A DNA stretch of 61,139 bases from CAZTDU01 sp050248795 (lineage in GTDB: Bacteria; Pseudomonadota; Gammaproteobacteria; Burkholderiales; SG8-39). Where the stretch lies: positions 1-61,139 of the forward strand of contig JBFWRS010000021.1 of the NCBI GenBank assembly GCA_050248795.1, in the 5' to 3' direction. Shown in pieces: positions 39,787-48,755 of the stretch (the first letter of the stretch is position 1; each line of letters starts with the position of its first letter). The notes under the pieces were generated by a model. The model did not search any database, had not been told where the DNA came from, and saw nothing but the letters and a program-made list of their open reading frames with translations. The translations under genes and the position numbers were made by a program.

Positions 39787-40590
39787 ATGAACGACACGCT
39801 GCTGATTGCCGGGAAGCCCTACCGCTCGCGCCTGCTGGTCGGCACGGGGAAGTACAAGGACTTCGCCGAGACCCGCGCCGCGCTGGATGCCTCGGGCTGC
39901 GAGATCGTCACGGTGGCGATCCGGCGCACCAACATCGGCCAGAACGCGAACGAGGAAAGCATGCTCGACGCGGTGCCGCCCTCGAAGTTCACCTACCTGC
40001 CGAACACCGCCGGCTGCTACAGCGCCGAGGACGCGGTGCGCACGCTGCGCCTCGCGCGCGAACTGCTCGACGGCCACGACCTCGTCAAGCTCGAAGTGCT
40101 GGGCGACGCACACACGCTGTATCCCAACATGCCGGAGACCCTTGCCGCGACGAAGACGCTGGTGAAGGAAGGCTTCAAGGTCATGGTGTACTGCTCCGAC
40201 GACCCGATCCAGGCGAAGATGCTCGAAGACCTCGGATGCGTGGCGATCATGCCGCTTGCATCCCTGATCGGCTCGGGTATGGGGATCCTGAATCCGTGGA
40301 ACGTGAAGCTCGTCATCGACGCGGTGAAGCTGCCGGTGATCGTCGATGCGGGCGTGGGCACGGCTTCTGATGCCGCCATCGCCATGGAACTGGGCTGCGA
40401 CGGCGTGCTGATGAACACCGCGATCGCCAAGGCACGCGACCCGGTGCGCATGGCGCGCGCGATGAAGCTCGGCGTCGAGGCGGGGCGCGAGGCCTTCCTT
40501 GCCGGCCGCATGCCGAAGAAGCTCTACGCCGCCGCGCCCTCGTCCCCCACCGAAGGCAGGATCGCGCCCTCGCAGCCGAAAGCTGCCTGA
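39787..40590 (+). CDS. thiG: Thiazole synthase ThiG
   Basis: This 267-residue TIM-barrel enzyme builds the thiazole phosphate of thiamine from deoxyxylulose 5-phosphate, dehydroglycine and ThiS-thiocarboxylate. It shows SRLLVGTGKYKDFAET, VAIRRTN, KLEVLGD with the Schiff-base Lys, MPLASLIGSGMGI and VDAGVGTASDAAIAMELGCD. It starts 1 bp after thiS, and its ATG has GGAGGAGG upstream. A perfect 18-bp palindrome directly follows its stop. Confidence 0.96.
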   Translation: MNDTLLIAGKPYRSRLLVGTGKYKDFAETRAALDASGCEIVTVAIRRTNIGQNANEESMLDAVPPSKFTYLPNTAGCYSAEDAVRTLRLARELLDGHDLVKLEVLGDAHTLYPNMPETLAATKTLVKEGFKVMVYCSDDPIQAKMLEDLGCVAIMPLASLIGSGMGILNPWNVKLVIDAVKLPVIVDAGVGTASDAAIAMELGCDGVLMNTAIAKARDPVRMARAMKLGVEAGREAFLAGRMPKKLYAAAPSSPTEGRIAPSQPKAA

Positions 40591-40608
40591 GCGGCGCAGC
40601 TGCGCCGC
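40591..40608 (+). other. Perfect palindrome/hairpin between thiG and trmB
   Basis: GCGGCGCAGCTGCGCCGC is fully self-complementary and folds as a 7-bp GC stem with an AGCT loop directly after the thiG stop. There is no U-run, so it is not a normal intrinsic terminator. It could modulate expression of trmB or protect the thiSG message. Confidence 0.5.
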
Positions 40609-40616
40609 GCTCCCGG

Positions 40617-41267
40617 ATGAACCGCGAGATCCGGAGTTACGTGCTCCGCCAGGGGCGCGTGACGCCGGCACAGCAGCGCGCCTATGCCGAGCTGCTGCCG
40701 CGCCACGGCATCGCGTACTCGCCCGCCGCGGTCGATGCGCGCGCGGTGTTCGGCCGCGATGCGCCGCTGGTGCTGGAGATCGGCTCCGGCATGGGCGAAA
40801 CCACCGCTGCGATCGCGCTGGCAAATCCGGACAAGGACTACATCGCGGTCGAGGTGCACCTGCCCGGCGTGGGCGCGCTGCTGAAGCGCATCGAGGCCGA
40901 GGGCATCGCCAACCTGCGCGTGATCCGGCATGACGCGCTCGAGGTGCTGGAACGCATGATCGCCGATGGCGCACTGGCGGCGATACACCTTTTCTTTCCC
41001 GATCCGTGGCCGAAGAAGCGGCACCACAAGCGGCGCATCGTGCAGGCGCCGTTCGCCGCGCTCGCCGCGCGCAAGCTCGCGCCCGGCGGCCTGCTGCACG
41101 CCGCGACCGACTGGGCCGAGTACGCCGAGCAGATGCAGGCGGTATTCGACGCCGAACCCCTGCTCATGCGCGTCGACGACGCGGGGCAGCGGCCCACCAC
41201 CAAGTTCGAACGCCGCGGCCTCAAGCTCGGCCATGCGGTGCGCGACCTCGTCTACCGTAGGCGATAA
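40617..41267 (+). CDS. trmB: tRNA (guanine-N7)-methyltransferase TrmB
   Basis: This 216-residue SAM-dependent enzyme makes m7G46 in tRNA. It has the SAM motif VLEIGSGMGETT, an IAVEVHLPGVGALL segment, and the signature HLFFPDPWPKKRHHKRR. Length is normal. It lies 26 bp after thiG. The thiS–thiG–trmB order is common in betaproteobacteria and supports both calls. Confidence 0.96.
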   Translation: MNREIRSYVLRQGRVTPAQQRAYAELLPRHGIAYSPAAVDARAVFGRDAPLVLEIGSGMGETTAAIALANPDKDYIAVEVHLPGVGALLKRIEAEGIANLRVIRHDALEVLERMIADGALAAIHLFFPDPWPKKRHHKRRIVQAPFAALAARKLAPGGLLHAATDWAEYAEQMQAVFDAEPLLMRVDDAGQRPTTKFERRGLKLGHAVRDLVYRRR

Positions 41268-41288
41268 TCGCCGCCAGAGGAGCCCGCC

Positions 41289-42821
41289 ATGCTGCAAGCC
41301 GCAGACCTCACCATCCGGCTGCATCCGGAAGACGACGTCGTCATCGCCCGCGTGGAGATCCCCGCCGGCACGCTGCTGCAGCAGGAGGACGTGCGCACGC
41401 GGGCGCGCGTGCCCGCAGGCCACAAGGTGGCGGTGCGCGGCCTCGCGAAGGGAACGCCTGCGCGACGCTACAACCAGGTGATCGGCTTCGCCACGCAGGA
41501 CATCGACGCCGGCGACCACGTGCACGTGCACAACCTCGCCATGGGCGAGTTCGCGCGCGACTACGCATTCTGCGAGGGCGTGCGGCCCACCGAGCCGGTC
41601 GCGGAACCCGCGCGCTTCATGGGCATCGTGCGCACCCACGGGATGAATGCGGGCCGCGTCGCGACGCGCAATTACATCGGCATCCTCACCAGCGTGAACT
41701 GCTCGGCCACGGTGGCGCGCATGATCGCGCGGCATTTCGACGGCCGGCTTGGCGACTACCCCAACGTGGACGGCGTCGTCGCGCTGACGCACAAGACCGG
41801 CTGCGGCATGGCAGACAAGGGCGAAGGCATGGACCTCCTGCGCCGCACCGTGGCAGGCTACGCGCGGCATCCGAATTTCTACGCCACGCAACTCGTCGGC
41901 CTGGGCTGCGAGGCGAACCAGATCAGCAGCCTGCTGTCGGCGCAGCAACTCGGGCGCAGCGAGACCATGGCGGCGTTCACGATCCAGGAAAAGGGCGGCA
42001 CCGCGAAGGCGGTGCGCGAGGGCATCGCGCGCATCGAGGAGATCCTCGCCGACGCGAACCGGGTGAAGCGCGAGCCGGTGCCCGCGAGCCACCTGATCCT
42101 CGGCCTGCAGTGCGGCGGCTCGGATGGCTACTCGGGAATCAGCGCCAATCCGGCGCTGGGTGCCGCCGCGGACCTGCTGGTGCGCCATGGCGGCACCGCG
42201 ATCCTGTCGGAGACCCCGGAAATCTACGGCGCCGAGCACCTGCTGACGCGCCGCGCCGTCAGCCGCGAGGTGGGCGAGAAGCTGATCGCGCGCATCCGCT
42301 GGTGGGAGGACTACACCGCGCGCAACAGGATGGAGATGAACAACAACCCCTCGCCCGGCAACAAGGCCGGCGGGCTGACGACAATCCTGGAGAAGTCGCT
42401 GGGCGCGGTGGCCAAGGGCGGCACCACGAACCTGGTCGACGTGCTCGAATACGCAGAACCGGTCCGCGCGCGCGGCTTCGTCTTCATGGATACGCCGGGT
42501 TACGACCCGGTGTCGATCACCGGCCAGGTGGCGGGCGGCGCGAATATCGTCGCCTTCACCACCGGCCGCGGCTCGGCCTACGGCTGCAAGCCCGCGCCAT
42601 CGCTGAAGCTCGCCACGAACACGAAAATGTTCCGGTTCCAGGAAGAGGACATGGACATCAACTGCGGCACCGTGGTCGACGGCAGCGAGAGCGTGCAGCA
42701 GGCGGGCGAACGCATCTTCCGCGCCATGCTCGACATGGCCTCCGGGACACGCACCAGGAGCGAGGCCTTCGGCTACGGCGAGGACGAGTTCGCGCCCTGG
42801 GTCGTGGGCGCGACGATGTGA
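41289..42821 (+). CDS. UxaA family hydrolase (altronate/galactarate dehydratase-like)
   Basis: This 510-residue iron-dependent dehydratase combines a UxaA N-terminal SAF domain (about residues 1–95) and the large C-terminal catalytic domain, with TRNYIGILTSVNCSA, THKTGCGM, LGLQCGGSDGYSGI, MEMNNNPSPGNKAGGLTTI and FTTGRGSAYGCKP. Members dehydrate sugar acids such as altronate or galactarate. It is 21 bp after trmB and 18 bp before a DUF4126 gene, with no sugar-acid transporter or isomerase alongside, so the substrate is unclear. Confidence 0.9.
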   Translation: MLQAADLTIRLHPEDDVVIARVEIPAGTLLQQEDVRTRARVPAGHKVAVRGLAKGTPARRYNQVIGFATQDIDAGDHVHVHNLAMGEFARDYAFCEGVRPTEPVAEPARFMGIVRTHGMNAGRVATRNYIGILTSVNCSATVARMIARHFDGRLGDYPNVDGVVALTHKTGCGMADKGEGMDLLRRTVAGYARHPNFYATQLVGLGCEANQISSLLSAQQLGRSETMAAFTIQEKGGTAKAVREGIARIEEILADANRVKREPVPASHLILGLQCGGSDGYSGISANPALGAAADLLVRHGGTAILSETPEIYGAEHLLTRRAVSREVGEKLIARIRWWEDYTARNRMEMNNNPSPGNKAGGLTTILEKSLGAVAKGGTTNLVDVLEYAEPVRARGFVFMDTPGYDPVSITGQVAGGANIVAFTTGRGSAYGCKPAPSLKLATNTKMFRFQEEDMDINCGTVVDGSESVQQAGERIFRAMLDMASGTRTRSEAFGYGEDEFAPWVVGATM

Positions 42822-42839
42822 TGGGGCGCGCTTAGCCCG

Positions 42840-43439
42840 ATGGACGCCGCGTTGGCGGACCACCTGCCGGAACTCGCGATCGCCGCGGCGATCGCCTGGG
42901 GCGCCGGCATCCGCCTGTATGCGGTGCTGCTGCTGCTCGGCCTTGCCGGTGCGATGGGCTGGTTCGCGCTGCCTGCGCACCTGGAAGTGCTGTCGCACCC
43001 GCTGGTGATGGCGGCAAGCGGATTCATGGCGCTGGTCGAGCTGCTCGCCGACAAGGTGCCGTGGCTGGACAGCCTGTGGGATGCGCTGCACACCTTCATC
43101 CGCATCCCCGCGGGCGCGGCGCTCGCCGCCGCGGTATTCGGCGACGCGGCGGCGGCGACGACCGTCACCGCGGCGATCCTCGGCGGCACGCTCGCCGCCG
43201 GCGCCCACCTCGCCAAGGCGGGCGCGCGTGGCGCGGTCAATGCCTCGCCCGAACCCTTCAGCAACTGGGGCCTGTCGCTGGCGGAAGACGCGCTGGTGCC
43301 TGCCGGCATGCTGCTCGCGTGGACGTATCCGCTGCTGTTCCTCGTGCTGCTCGCGGCCACGATGGCCGGCGCGTTCCTGTTCCTGCGCCTGATCGTGCGC
43401 GGACTCTTCGCGCTCGCCCGGCGCCTGCGTCCCGCGTGA
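42840..43439 (+). CDS. DUF4126 family integral membrane protein
   Basis: This 199-residue protein has four to five hydrophobic segments, and the DUF4126 hallmark pattern WGAGIRLYAVLLLLGLAG, ELLADKVPWLDSLWDALHTF and IRIPAGAALAAAVFGD. The function is unknown. It is 18 bp after the UxaA gene and overlaps rsmE by 4 bp (GTGA). Confidence 0.85.
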   Translation: MDAALADHLPELAIAAAIAWGAGIRLYAVLLLLGLAGAMGWFALPAHLEVLSHPLVMAASGFMALVELLADKVPWLDSLWDALHTFIRIPAGAALAAAVFGDAAAATTVTAAILGGTLAAGAHLAKAGARGAVNASPEPFSNWGLSLAEDALVPAGMLLAWTYPLLFLVLLAATMAGAFLFLRLIVRGLFALARRLRPA

Positions 43440-44191
43440 GGTTCGAACGCCACCGCTACCTGGCGCCGCGCGTGTACGTCGAGCACGCGCTCGCTGCGGG
43501 CGAGCTGGAACTCGCCGAAGCCCAGGCGCATCACGCGGCGCAGGTGCTGCGGCTGCGCGAGGGCGAGGCGCTGGTGCTGTTCGATGGTTCGGGCGGCGAA
43601 TGGCGTGCGCGCGTCGCCGCCATCGGCAAGCGCAGCGTGCGCGTCGACGTTGGTGAGCACGACGCGGTGGAGCGCGAAAACCGCCTGCGGATCACGCTGC
43701 TGCAGGGCCTGTCGTCCGCCGATCGCATGGACTACACGGTGCAGAAGGCGGTCGAACTGGGCGTCGCGGCGATCCAGCCTGCCGCCTGCGAGAAGTCGGT
43801 GGTCAGGCTGAACGACGAGCGCGCGGCGTCGCGCCAGGCGCACTGGCGCCGCGTGGCGATTGCCGCCTGCGAGCAGTGCGGGCGCAACCGCGTGCCGGAA
43901 GTGCACCTGCCGCTGCGGCTGGCGGGCTATCGCCTGCCGGCCGGCGCCAGGGGCGCGGTGCTGGCGCCGGACGCGACCGCGAATTTCGCCGCCATGCTGG
44001 ACGGCGACGCGCGCGATGCAGACGCGCTGGTGCTGGCGGTGGGGCCGGAAGCCGGCTTCAGCGCCGCCGAGGAGCGTGCCCTGGTCGCCGCGGGCTTTCA
44101 GCCGGTGAAGCTGGGCGAGCGCATCCTGCGCACCGAAACCGCCGGGCCGGCCGCGCTCGCGGTGCTCAATTGCCTGACGGGCGAGTTCTGA
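43436..44191 (+). CDS. rsmE: 16S rRNA (uracil-1498-N3)-methyltransferase RsmE
   Basis: This 251-residue SPOUT methyltransferase has an N-terminal PUA-like domain (RYLAPRVYVEH, HHAAQVLRLREGE) and a C-terminal knot with KAVELGVAAIQP, EQCGRNRVPEVH, AVGPEAGFSAAEE and LGERILRTETA. It modifies U1498 in the decoding region. The GTG start overlaps the DUF4126 stop by 4 bp. Its 3' end overlaps the convergent hypothetical gene by 26 bp. Confidence 0.95.
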   Translation: MRFERHRYLAPRVYVEHALAAGELELAEAQAHHAAQVLRLREGEALVLFDGSGGEWRARVAAIGKRSVRVDVGEHDAVERENRLRITLLQGLSSADRMDYTVQKAVELGVAAIQPAACEKSVVRLNDERAASRQAHWRRVAIAACEQCGRNRVPEVHLPLRLAGYRLPAGARGAVLAPDATANFAAMLDGDARDADALVLAVGPEAGFSAAEERALVAAGFQPVKLGERILRTETAGPAALAVLNCLTGEF

Positions 44192-44702
44192 GCACGCGTT
44201 CGTCGATGCCGCGGGCGCGCGCGTACAGCTCCATCGCGATGGCGTCGTTGCGGCGCGCGGCCTCGCGGTACTGCTCCACGTCCCAGTAGCGCAGCCCCAT
44301 CGCGGTGAGGTCCTTGCGCGCCTGGATCGCCTCCTGGACGTCGGCCGCGGCGCCGCCGCGCGCGGCCTCGCGCGCCTGCTCGCGGCGTGCGATGGCGAGC
44401 ACGTCGCGCGCCAGCGCGCTCACCGTGCTGCGGTACTGCGCGGGCATGTCCTCGCCCATGTCCTTCATCAGGTCGCCGGCGATGCGGTTGGCCTCGGCAT
44501 CGCGCCCGGCGAGCAGGCGATCCATGCGCTCCTGCATGACCCGCGGATCGTCGTTGGTAGCGGCGATGTGCACGAAGGACTGCACCAGCGACAGGATGCC
44601 GCCGAACAACTTCCAGTCCTCGTCGGCGTCGGCATCGGCAGCCTGTGCCGCGGGCGCGGCGACGAGCAGTACGGCGATGAAGAGCTTGCGGATGCGCTGC
44701 AT
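44166..44702 (-). CDS. Hypothetical secreted protein
   Basis: This 178-residue protein has a signal peptide (MQRIRKLFIAVLLVAAPAAQA) followed by a mostly helical, charged region. I recognise no family. The start at 44702 has an AGGAGG ribosome-binding site 4 bp upstream, so the gene is likely real. It is divergent from argA by 91 bp. Confidence 0.7.
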   Translation of the reverse strand: MQRIRKLFIAVLLVAAPAAQAADADADEDWKLFGGILSLVQSFVHIAATNDDPRVMQERMDRLLAGRDAEANRIAGDLMKDMGEDMPAQYRSTVSALARDVLAIARREQAREAARGGAAADVQEAIQARKDLTAMGLRYWDVEQYREAARRNDAIAMELYARARGIDERVLRTRPSGN

Positions 44703-44752
44703 GGTGCCTCCTGGTATCCAGATACTGCGAACGCGCCGAGCCCCTGCCAGTT

Positions 44753-44780
44753 GACCTTCACAGACCTTACAGACATTACA
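44753..44780 (+). repeat. Three tandem 9–10-bp repeats in the argA leader
   Basis: The segment reads GACCTTCACA, GACCTTACA, GACATTACA in tandem just before the argA start. This could bind a regulator or overlap the promoter, but no binding protein can be named. Confidence 0.5.
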
Positions 44781-44793
44781 ATGCGGGGCTTCG

Positions 44794-46113
44794 ATGGCCA
44801 CCTCGCCCAACCCGGAGACTTTCGTACGCTGGTTCCGCCAGGTCGCGCCGTACATGCACGCGTTCGGCGGCCGCACCTTCGTGCTCGGCTTCGGTGGGGA
44901 GATGGTAGCCGAGCGGGCGCGTTTTGCCCACTTCGTGCTCGACATCAACCTGCTCGCGGCGCTGGAAATCCGCCTGGTGCTGGTGCACGGCGCGCGGCCG
45001 CAGATCGACCACGAACTGAAGGCGAAGAACCAGCGGGCGCGCTACGCGCGTGGGCTGCGCATCACCGACGACAAGGCGCTGATCGCGGTGAAGCACGCCG
45101 CCGGCGTGCTGCGCGTGGAGCTGGAGGCGGTGCTGTCGCAGGGCCTGCCGAATTCGCCGATGGCGGGCGCGGCGCTGCGCGTCGCCTCGGGCAACTACAT
45201 CACCGCGCAGCCCACCGGCGTCGTCGACGGCATCGACTACCAGTACACCGGCACGGTGCGCAAGATCGACGCGGCGTCGATCTCGCGCCACCTGGACGCG
45301 GGCGACGTGGTGCTGATCCCGCACATCGGCTACTCCCCCACCGGCGAGGTTTTCAACCTCGCGTGGGAGGACGTGGCCGAGAGCGTCGCGGTGGCACTGC
45401 GGGCGGAGAAGCTGCTGATGTACGTCGACGAACTGCCGCAGGACAAGCGCGGCCAGGCGCTGAACGCCATCACCGCGGACGAGGCGGGCAAGCTGGTCGC
45501 GAAGGGGAACCTGAAGCCCGACCTGCAGCGCGTGCTGACGCGCAGCATCCGCGCACTGGAGGGCGGCGTCGGCCGCGCGCACCTGATATCGCGCCGCGCG
45601 CCGGGCGCGACGCTGCTGGAACTCTTTACGCATACCGGCACCGGCACCATGATCACCGCTGCCGCGATCGAGAAGCTGCGCCCGGCTCGCATCGAGGACG
45701 TGCAGGGCATCATCGCGCTGATCGAGCCGCTGGAAGCCGACGGCACGCTGGTGAAAAGGAACCGCGAGGCGCTGGAGCGCGAGATCGGCAACTTCTTCGT
45801 CGTCGAGCACGACGGCATCATCTGCGGCTGCGCCGCGCTCTACCCCTACCCCGAGGCGAAGAGCGCCGAGTTCGCCTGCCTCGCGGTGTCGGCCGAGCAC
45901 CGCGACAGCGGCACCGGCGAATGGCTGCTGAAGGCCTGCGAGGATCGCGCCCGCGCGCTGCGCGTCCGGCGCATCTTCGCGCTGACCACGCGCGCCGCGC
46001 ACTGGTTCCTCGAGCAGGGCTTCAAGCCCGGCACGGTTTCGGCGCTGCCGGACGAGCGCCAGCAGCTCTACAACTGGAAGCGCGGTTCGAAAGTCTTCCT
46101 GAAACGCCTATAA
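44794..46113 (+). CDS. argA: Amino-acid N-acetyltransferase ArgA (N-acetylglutamate synthase)
   Basis: This 439-residue enzyme has an amino-acid-kinase-like N-terminal domain (VRWFRQVAPYMHAFGGRTF, then LVLVHGARPQID, about residues 10–290) and a C-terminal GNAT domain (ARIEDVQGIIALIEPLEADG, FFVVEHDGIICGCAALYPY). This is the classical two-domain ArgA, which makes N-acetylglutamate, the first step of arginine synthesis. yggX follows after 8 bp. Confidence 0.95.
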   Translation: MATSPNPETFVRWFRQVAPYMHAFGGRTFVLGFGGEMVAERARFAHFVLDINLLAALEIRLVLVHGARPQIDHELKAKNQRARYARGLRITDDKALIAVKHAAGVLRVELEAVLSQGLPNSPMAGAALRVASGNYITAQPTGVVDGIDYQYTGTVRKIDAASISRHLDAGDVVLIPHIGYSPTGEVFNLAWEDVAESVAVALRAEKLLMYVDELPQDKRGQALNAITADEAGKLVAKGNLKPDLQRVLTRSIRALEGGVGRAHLISRRAPGATLLELFTHTGTGTMITAAAIEKLRPARIEDVQGIIALIEPLEADGTLVKRNREALEREIGNFFVVEHDGIICGCAALYPYPEAKSAEFACLAVSAEHRDSGTGEWLLKACEDRARALRVRRIFALTTRAAHWFLEQGFKPGTVSALPDERQQLYNWKRGSKVFLKRL

Positions 46114-46121
46114 TCCTGCGC

Positions 46122-46394
46122 ATGGCACGCATGGTGAAATGCATCAAGCTCGGGCGCGAGGCGGAAGGCCTCGACATGCCCACCTACCCCGGCGAACTGG
46201 GCAAGCGCATCTTCGAGAACGTCTCCAAGGAGGCCTGGCAGCAGTGGATCCGGCACCAGACCATGCTGGTGAACGAGAACCGGCTGAACCTGGCCGATCC
46301 GCGCGCGCGCAAGTACCTTGCCGAGCAGATGGAGAAGCACTTCTTCGGCGAGGGCGCCGACGCCGCTGCGGGCTACGTCCCGCCTAAGCCTTAG
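46122..46394 (+). CDS. yggX: Fe(II)-trafficking/oxidative damage protection protein YggX
   Basis: This 90-residue protein starts MARMVKCIKLGREAEGLDMP and has YPGELGKRIFENVSKEAWQQW, the hallmarks of the YggX family linked to iron supply and protection of Fe-S clusters. It lies 8 bp after argA and overlaps the convergent rpiA stop by 11 bp. Confidence 0.95.
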   Translation: MARMVKCIKLGREAEGLDMPTYPGELGKRIFENVSKEAWQQWIRHQTMLVNENRLNLADPRARKYLAEQMEKHFFGEGADAAAGYVPPKP

Positions 46395-47049
46395 CGCGCA
46401 GCGTCTTCACGCCTTCGGGCGTACCCAGCAGCAGCAGGTCGGCCGGACGGCGCGCGAAGAGGCCGTTGGTCACCACGCCGGCGATCTGGTTCAGGTCCGA
46501 TTCGAGCTTCACCGGGTCGACGATGGTGAGGCCGTGGCAATCCAGGATCAGGTTGCCGTTGTCGGTCTTGAAGTTCTCGCGCAGCACCGGGTGTGCGCCG
46601 AGCTTGCGCAGCTCGCGCCCGACGTAGCTGCGCGCCATCGGGATCACCTCCACTGGCAGCGGGTACTTGCCCAGCACCGGCACCAGCTTGGATGCGTCGC
46701 AGATGCAGACGAACTTCGCCGCCACCGCGGCGACGATTTTCTCGCGCGTCAGCGCGCCGCCGCCGCCCTTCACCATCGCCATGTGCTCGGTGATTTCGTC
46801 CGCGCCGTCGACATAGACCGCCAGCTCGCCGACCGCGTTCAGGTCGAACACGTGGATGCCGTGGCCCTTCAGGCGCGCGGCGCTGGCTTCGGATGCCGCC
46901 ACCGCGCCCTCAATGCGCCCCTTCATCGACGCCAGCGCATCGATGAAGCGGTCCACCGTCGAGCCGGAGCCGACGCCGACGATGGCGTCCTCGACGACGT
47001 ACTTGAGCGCCTCGCGGCCGACCAGCGCCTTCAGTTCGTCCTGTGTCAT
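46384..47049 (-). CDS. rpiA: Ribose-5-phosphate isomerase A
   Basis: This 221-residue enzyme interconverts ribose 5-phosphate and ribulose 5-phosphate. It has VGVGSGSTVDRFIDAL, DGADEI with the catalytic acid, KGGGGALTREKI and the ISDASKLV-type segment (ICDASKLVPVLG). The start at 47049 overlaps the lpdA stop by 4 bp, so it is co-translated as the last gene of the pyruvate dehydrogenase operon. Its end overlaps the convergent yggX gene. Confidence 0.96.
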   Translation of the reverse strand: MTQDELKALVGREALKYVVEDAIVGVGSGSTVDRFIDALASMKGRIEGAVAASEASAARLKGHGIHVFDLNAVGELAVYVDGADEITEHMAMVKGGGGALTREKIVAAVAAKFVCICDASKLVPVLGKYPLPVEVIPMARSYVGRELRKLGAHPVLRENFKTDNGNLILDCHGLTIVDPVKLESDLNQIAGVVTNGLFARRPADLLLLGTPEGVKTLRAKA

Positions 47050-48755
47050 CGTCTGCGCGGCGGTGGCAGGTCGGTGCAGACGCCCTCGAAGGCCTCTGCC
47101 GCGATGCCTATCGATTCCGACAGCGTCGGGTGCGGATGGATGGTCTTGCCGATGTCCACCGCGTCGGCGCCCATCTCGATGGCGAGCGCGATCTCGGCGA
47201 TCAGGTCGCCGGCGCCGGTGCCGACGATGCCGCCGCCGACGATGCGGTGCGTCTCGGCGTCGAACACCAGCTTGGTGAATCCCTCGTCGCGCGCATTGGC
47301 GATGGCGCGGCCGGACGCGGCCCACGGGAACTTGCTCACCGATACCTTGCGGTCGGCCTTCTTCGCCTCGTCCTCGCTGACGCCGACCCAGGCGATCTCC
47401 GGATCGGTGTAGGCAACCGACGGGATCACGCTGGCGATGAAGTGCGACTTCTGCCCGGCGGCGGCTTCCGCCGCGACATGGCCTTCGTGCACCGCCTTGT
47501 GCGCGAGCATCGGGTTGCCGGCGATGTCGCCGATGGCGTAGATGTGCGGCACGTTGGTGCGCATCTGGTCGTCTACCCGGATGAAGCCGCGCTCGTCGAC
47601 CGCGACGCCGGCCTTGTCGGCGCCGATCCTCGCGCCATTGGGCGTGCGCCCCACCGACACCAGCACCATGTCGTACACCGCAGGCTCGGCACCCTCGAAG
47701 CTGACGTGCAGCCCGTCCGGCTTCGCCTCGACCCTGGTCGTCCTGGTCTTCAGCATCACGCGGTCGAAGCGCTTCGCGTTGAACTTCTGCCAGACGTTGA
47801 CGAGGTCGCGGTCCGCCCCGGGCATCAGGCCATCGAGCATCTCGACCACGTCCAGGCGCGCGCCCAGCGTCGAATACACCGTGCCCATTTCCAGGCCGAT
47901 GATGCCGCCGCCGATCACCAGCAGCTTCTTCGGCTGCGTCGGCAGATCGAGCGCGCCGGTGGAATCGACGATGCGCGGATCCTCGGGAACGAACGGCAGT
48001 CTCGCCGCCTGCGAACCAGCGGCGATGATCGCGCTGGCGAAGCGGATGCGCTTGCCGCCCGCCTCGACATGGTGCGTGTCGACGAACCGGCCGACGCCCT
48101 GCACCACGGTGACCTTGCGCATCTTCGCCATGCTGGCGAGGCCGCCGGTGAGCTTGCCCACCACCTTGTCCTTGAAGCTGCGCAGCTTCGCCAGGTCCAC
48201 CTTCGGTTCGCCGAACTCGATGCCGTGCGCGGCCAGGCCGCGTGCCGCATCGATGACCGCTGCGCTGTGCAGCAGCGCCTTGGAGGGAATGCAGCCGACG
48301 TTCAGGCAGACGCCGCCGAGCACCGGGTAGCGCTCTACCAGCACCGTCTTCAGGCCGAGATCGGCCGCGCGGAACGCAGCAGAATAACCGCCCGGACCGG
48401 CGCCAAGCACCAGCACGTCGCATTCGAGGTCGGCCGCGCCCGCGGTGGCTGGCGCAGGCGTCGGTGCGGCCACAGGCGCAGCGGCGGTCGCAGCCGCGGC
48501 CGGCTTCCCGGCATCGCCTTCCTCCAGCTGCAGGATCAGCGAGCCCTGCGACACCTTGTCGCCGACCTTGATGGCGAGGGACTTCACCACGCCCTCGCCC
48601 GGCGACGGAATCTCCATCGTCGCCTTGTCCGACTCCAGCGATATCAGCGACTGCTCCTTCGTCACGCGGTCGCCAGGCTTGACGAGGATCTCGATGACTT
48701 CGACATCCTTGAAATCGCCGATGTCCGGTACTTTCACTTCCACCAGGGCGGTCAT
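47046..48755 (-). CDS. lpdA: Dihydrolipoyl dehydrogenase (E3) with N-terminal lipoyl domain
   Basis: This 569-residue E3 flavoprotein has an N-terminal lipoyl domain (lipoyl-Lys in LESDKATMEIP, about residues 40–50), an Ala/Pro linker, then the reductase with FAD motif LVLGAGPGGYSAAF, redox disulfide GGVCLNVGCIPSKALLH, NAD site and a C-terminal dimer domain (HPHPTLSESIG). The lipoyl fusion is the version found in many betaproteobacterial pyruvate dehydrogenase complexes. Its start overlaps the aceF stop by 1 bp (TGATG). Confidence 0.96.
   Translation of the reverse strand: MTALVEVKVPDIGDFKDVEVIEILVKPGDRVTKEQSLISLESDKATMEIPSPGEGVVKSLAIKVGDKVSQGSLILQLEEGDAGKPAAAATAAAPVAAPTPAPATAGAADLECDVLVLGAGPGGYSAAFRAADLGLKTVLVERYPVLGGVCLNVGCIPSKALLHSAAVIDAARGLAAHGIEFGEPKVDLAKLRSFKDKVVGKLTGGLASMAKMRKVTVVQGVGRFVDTHHVEAGGKRIRFASAIIAAGSQAARLPFVPEDPRIVDSTGALDLPTQPKKLLVIGGGIIGLEMGTVYSTLGARLDVVEMLDGLMPGADRDLVNVWQKFNAKRFDRVMLKTRTTRVEAKPDGLHVSFEGAEPAVYDMVLVSVGRTPNGARIGADKAGVAVDERGFIRVDDQMRTNVPHIYAIGDIAGNPMLAHKAVHEGHVAAEAAAGQKSHFIASVIPSVAYTDPEIAWVGVSEDEAKKADRKVSVSKFPWAASGRAIANARDEGFTKLVFDAETHRIVGGGIVGTGAGDLIAEIALAIEMGADAVDIGKTIHPHPTLSESIGIAAEAFEGVCTDLPPPRRR

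Noticed and set aside
44751..44782. TTGACC/TACAAT promoter for argA
   Set aside because: The spacer is 20 bp, too long for a good sigma-70 promoter; the TACAAT overlaps the tandem repeats and may be coincidental.
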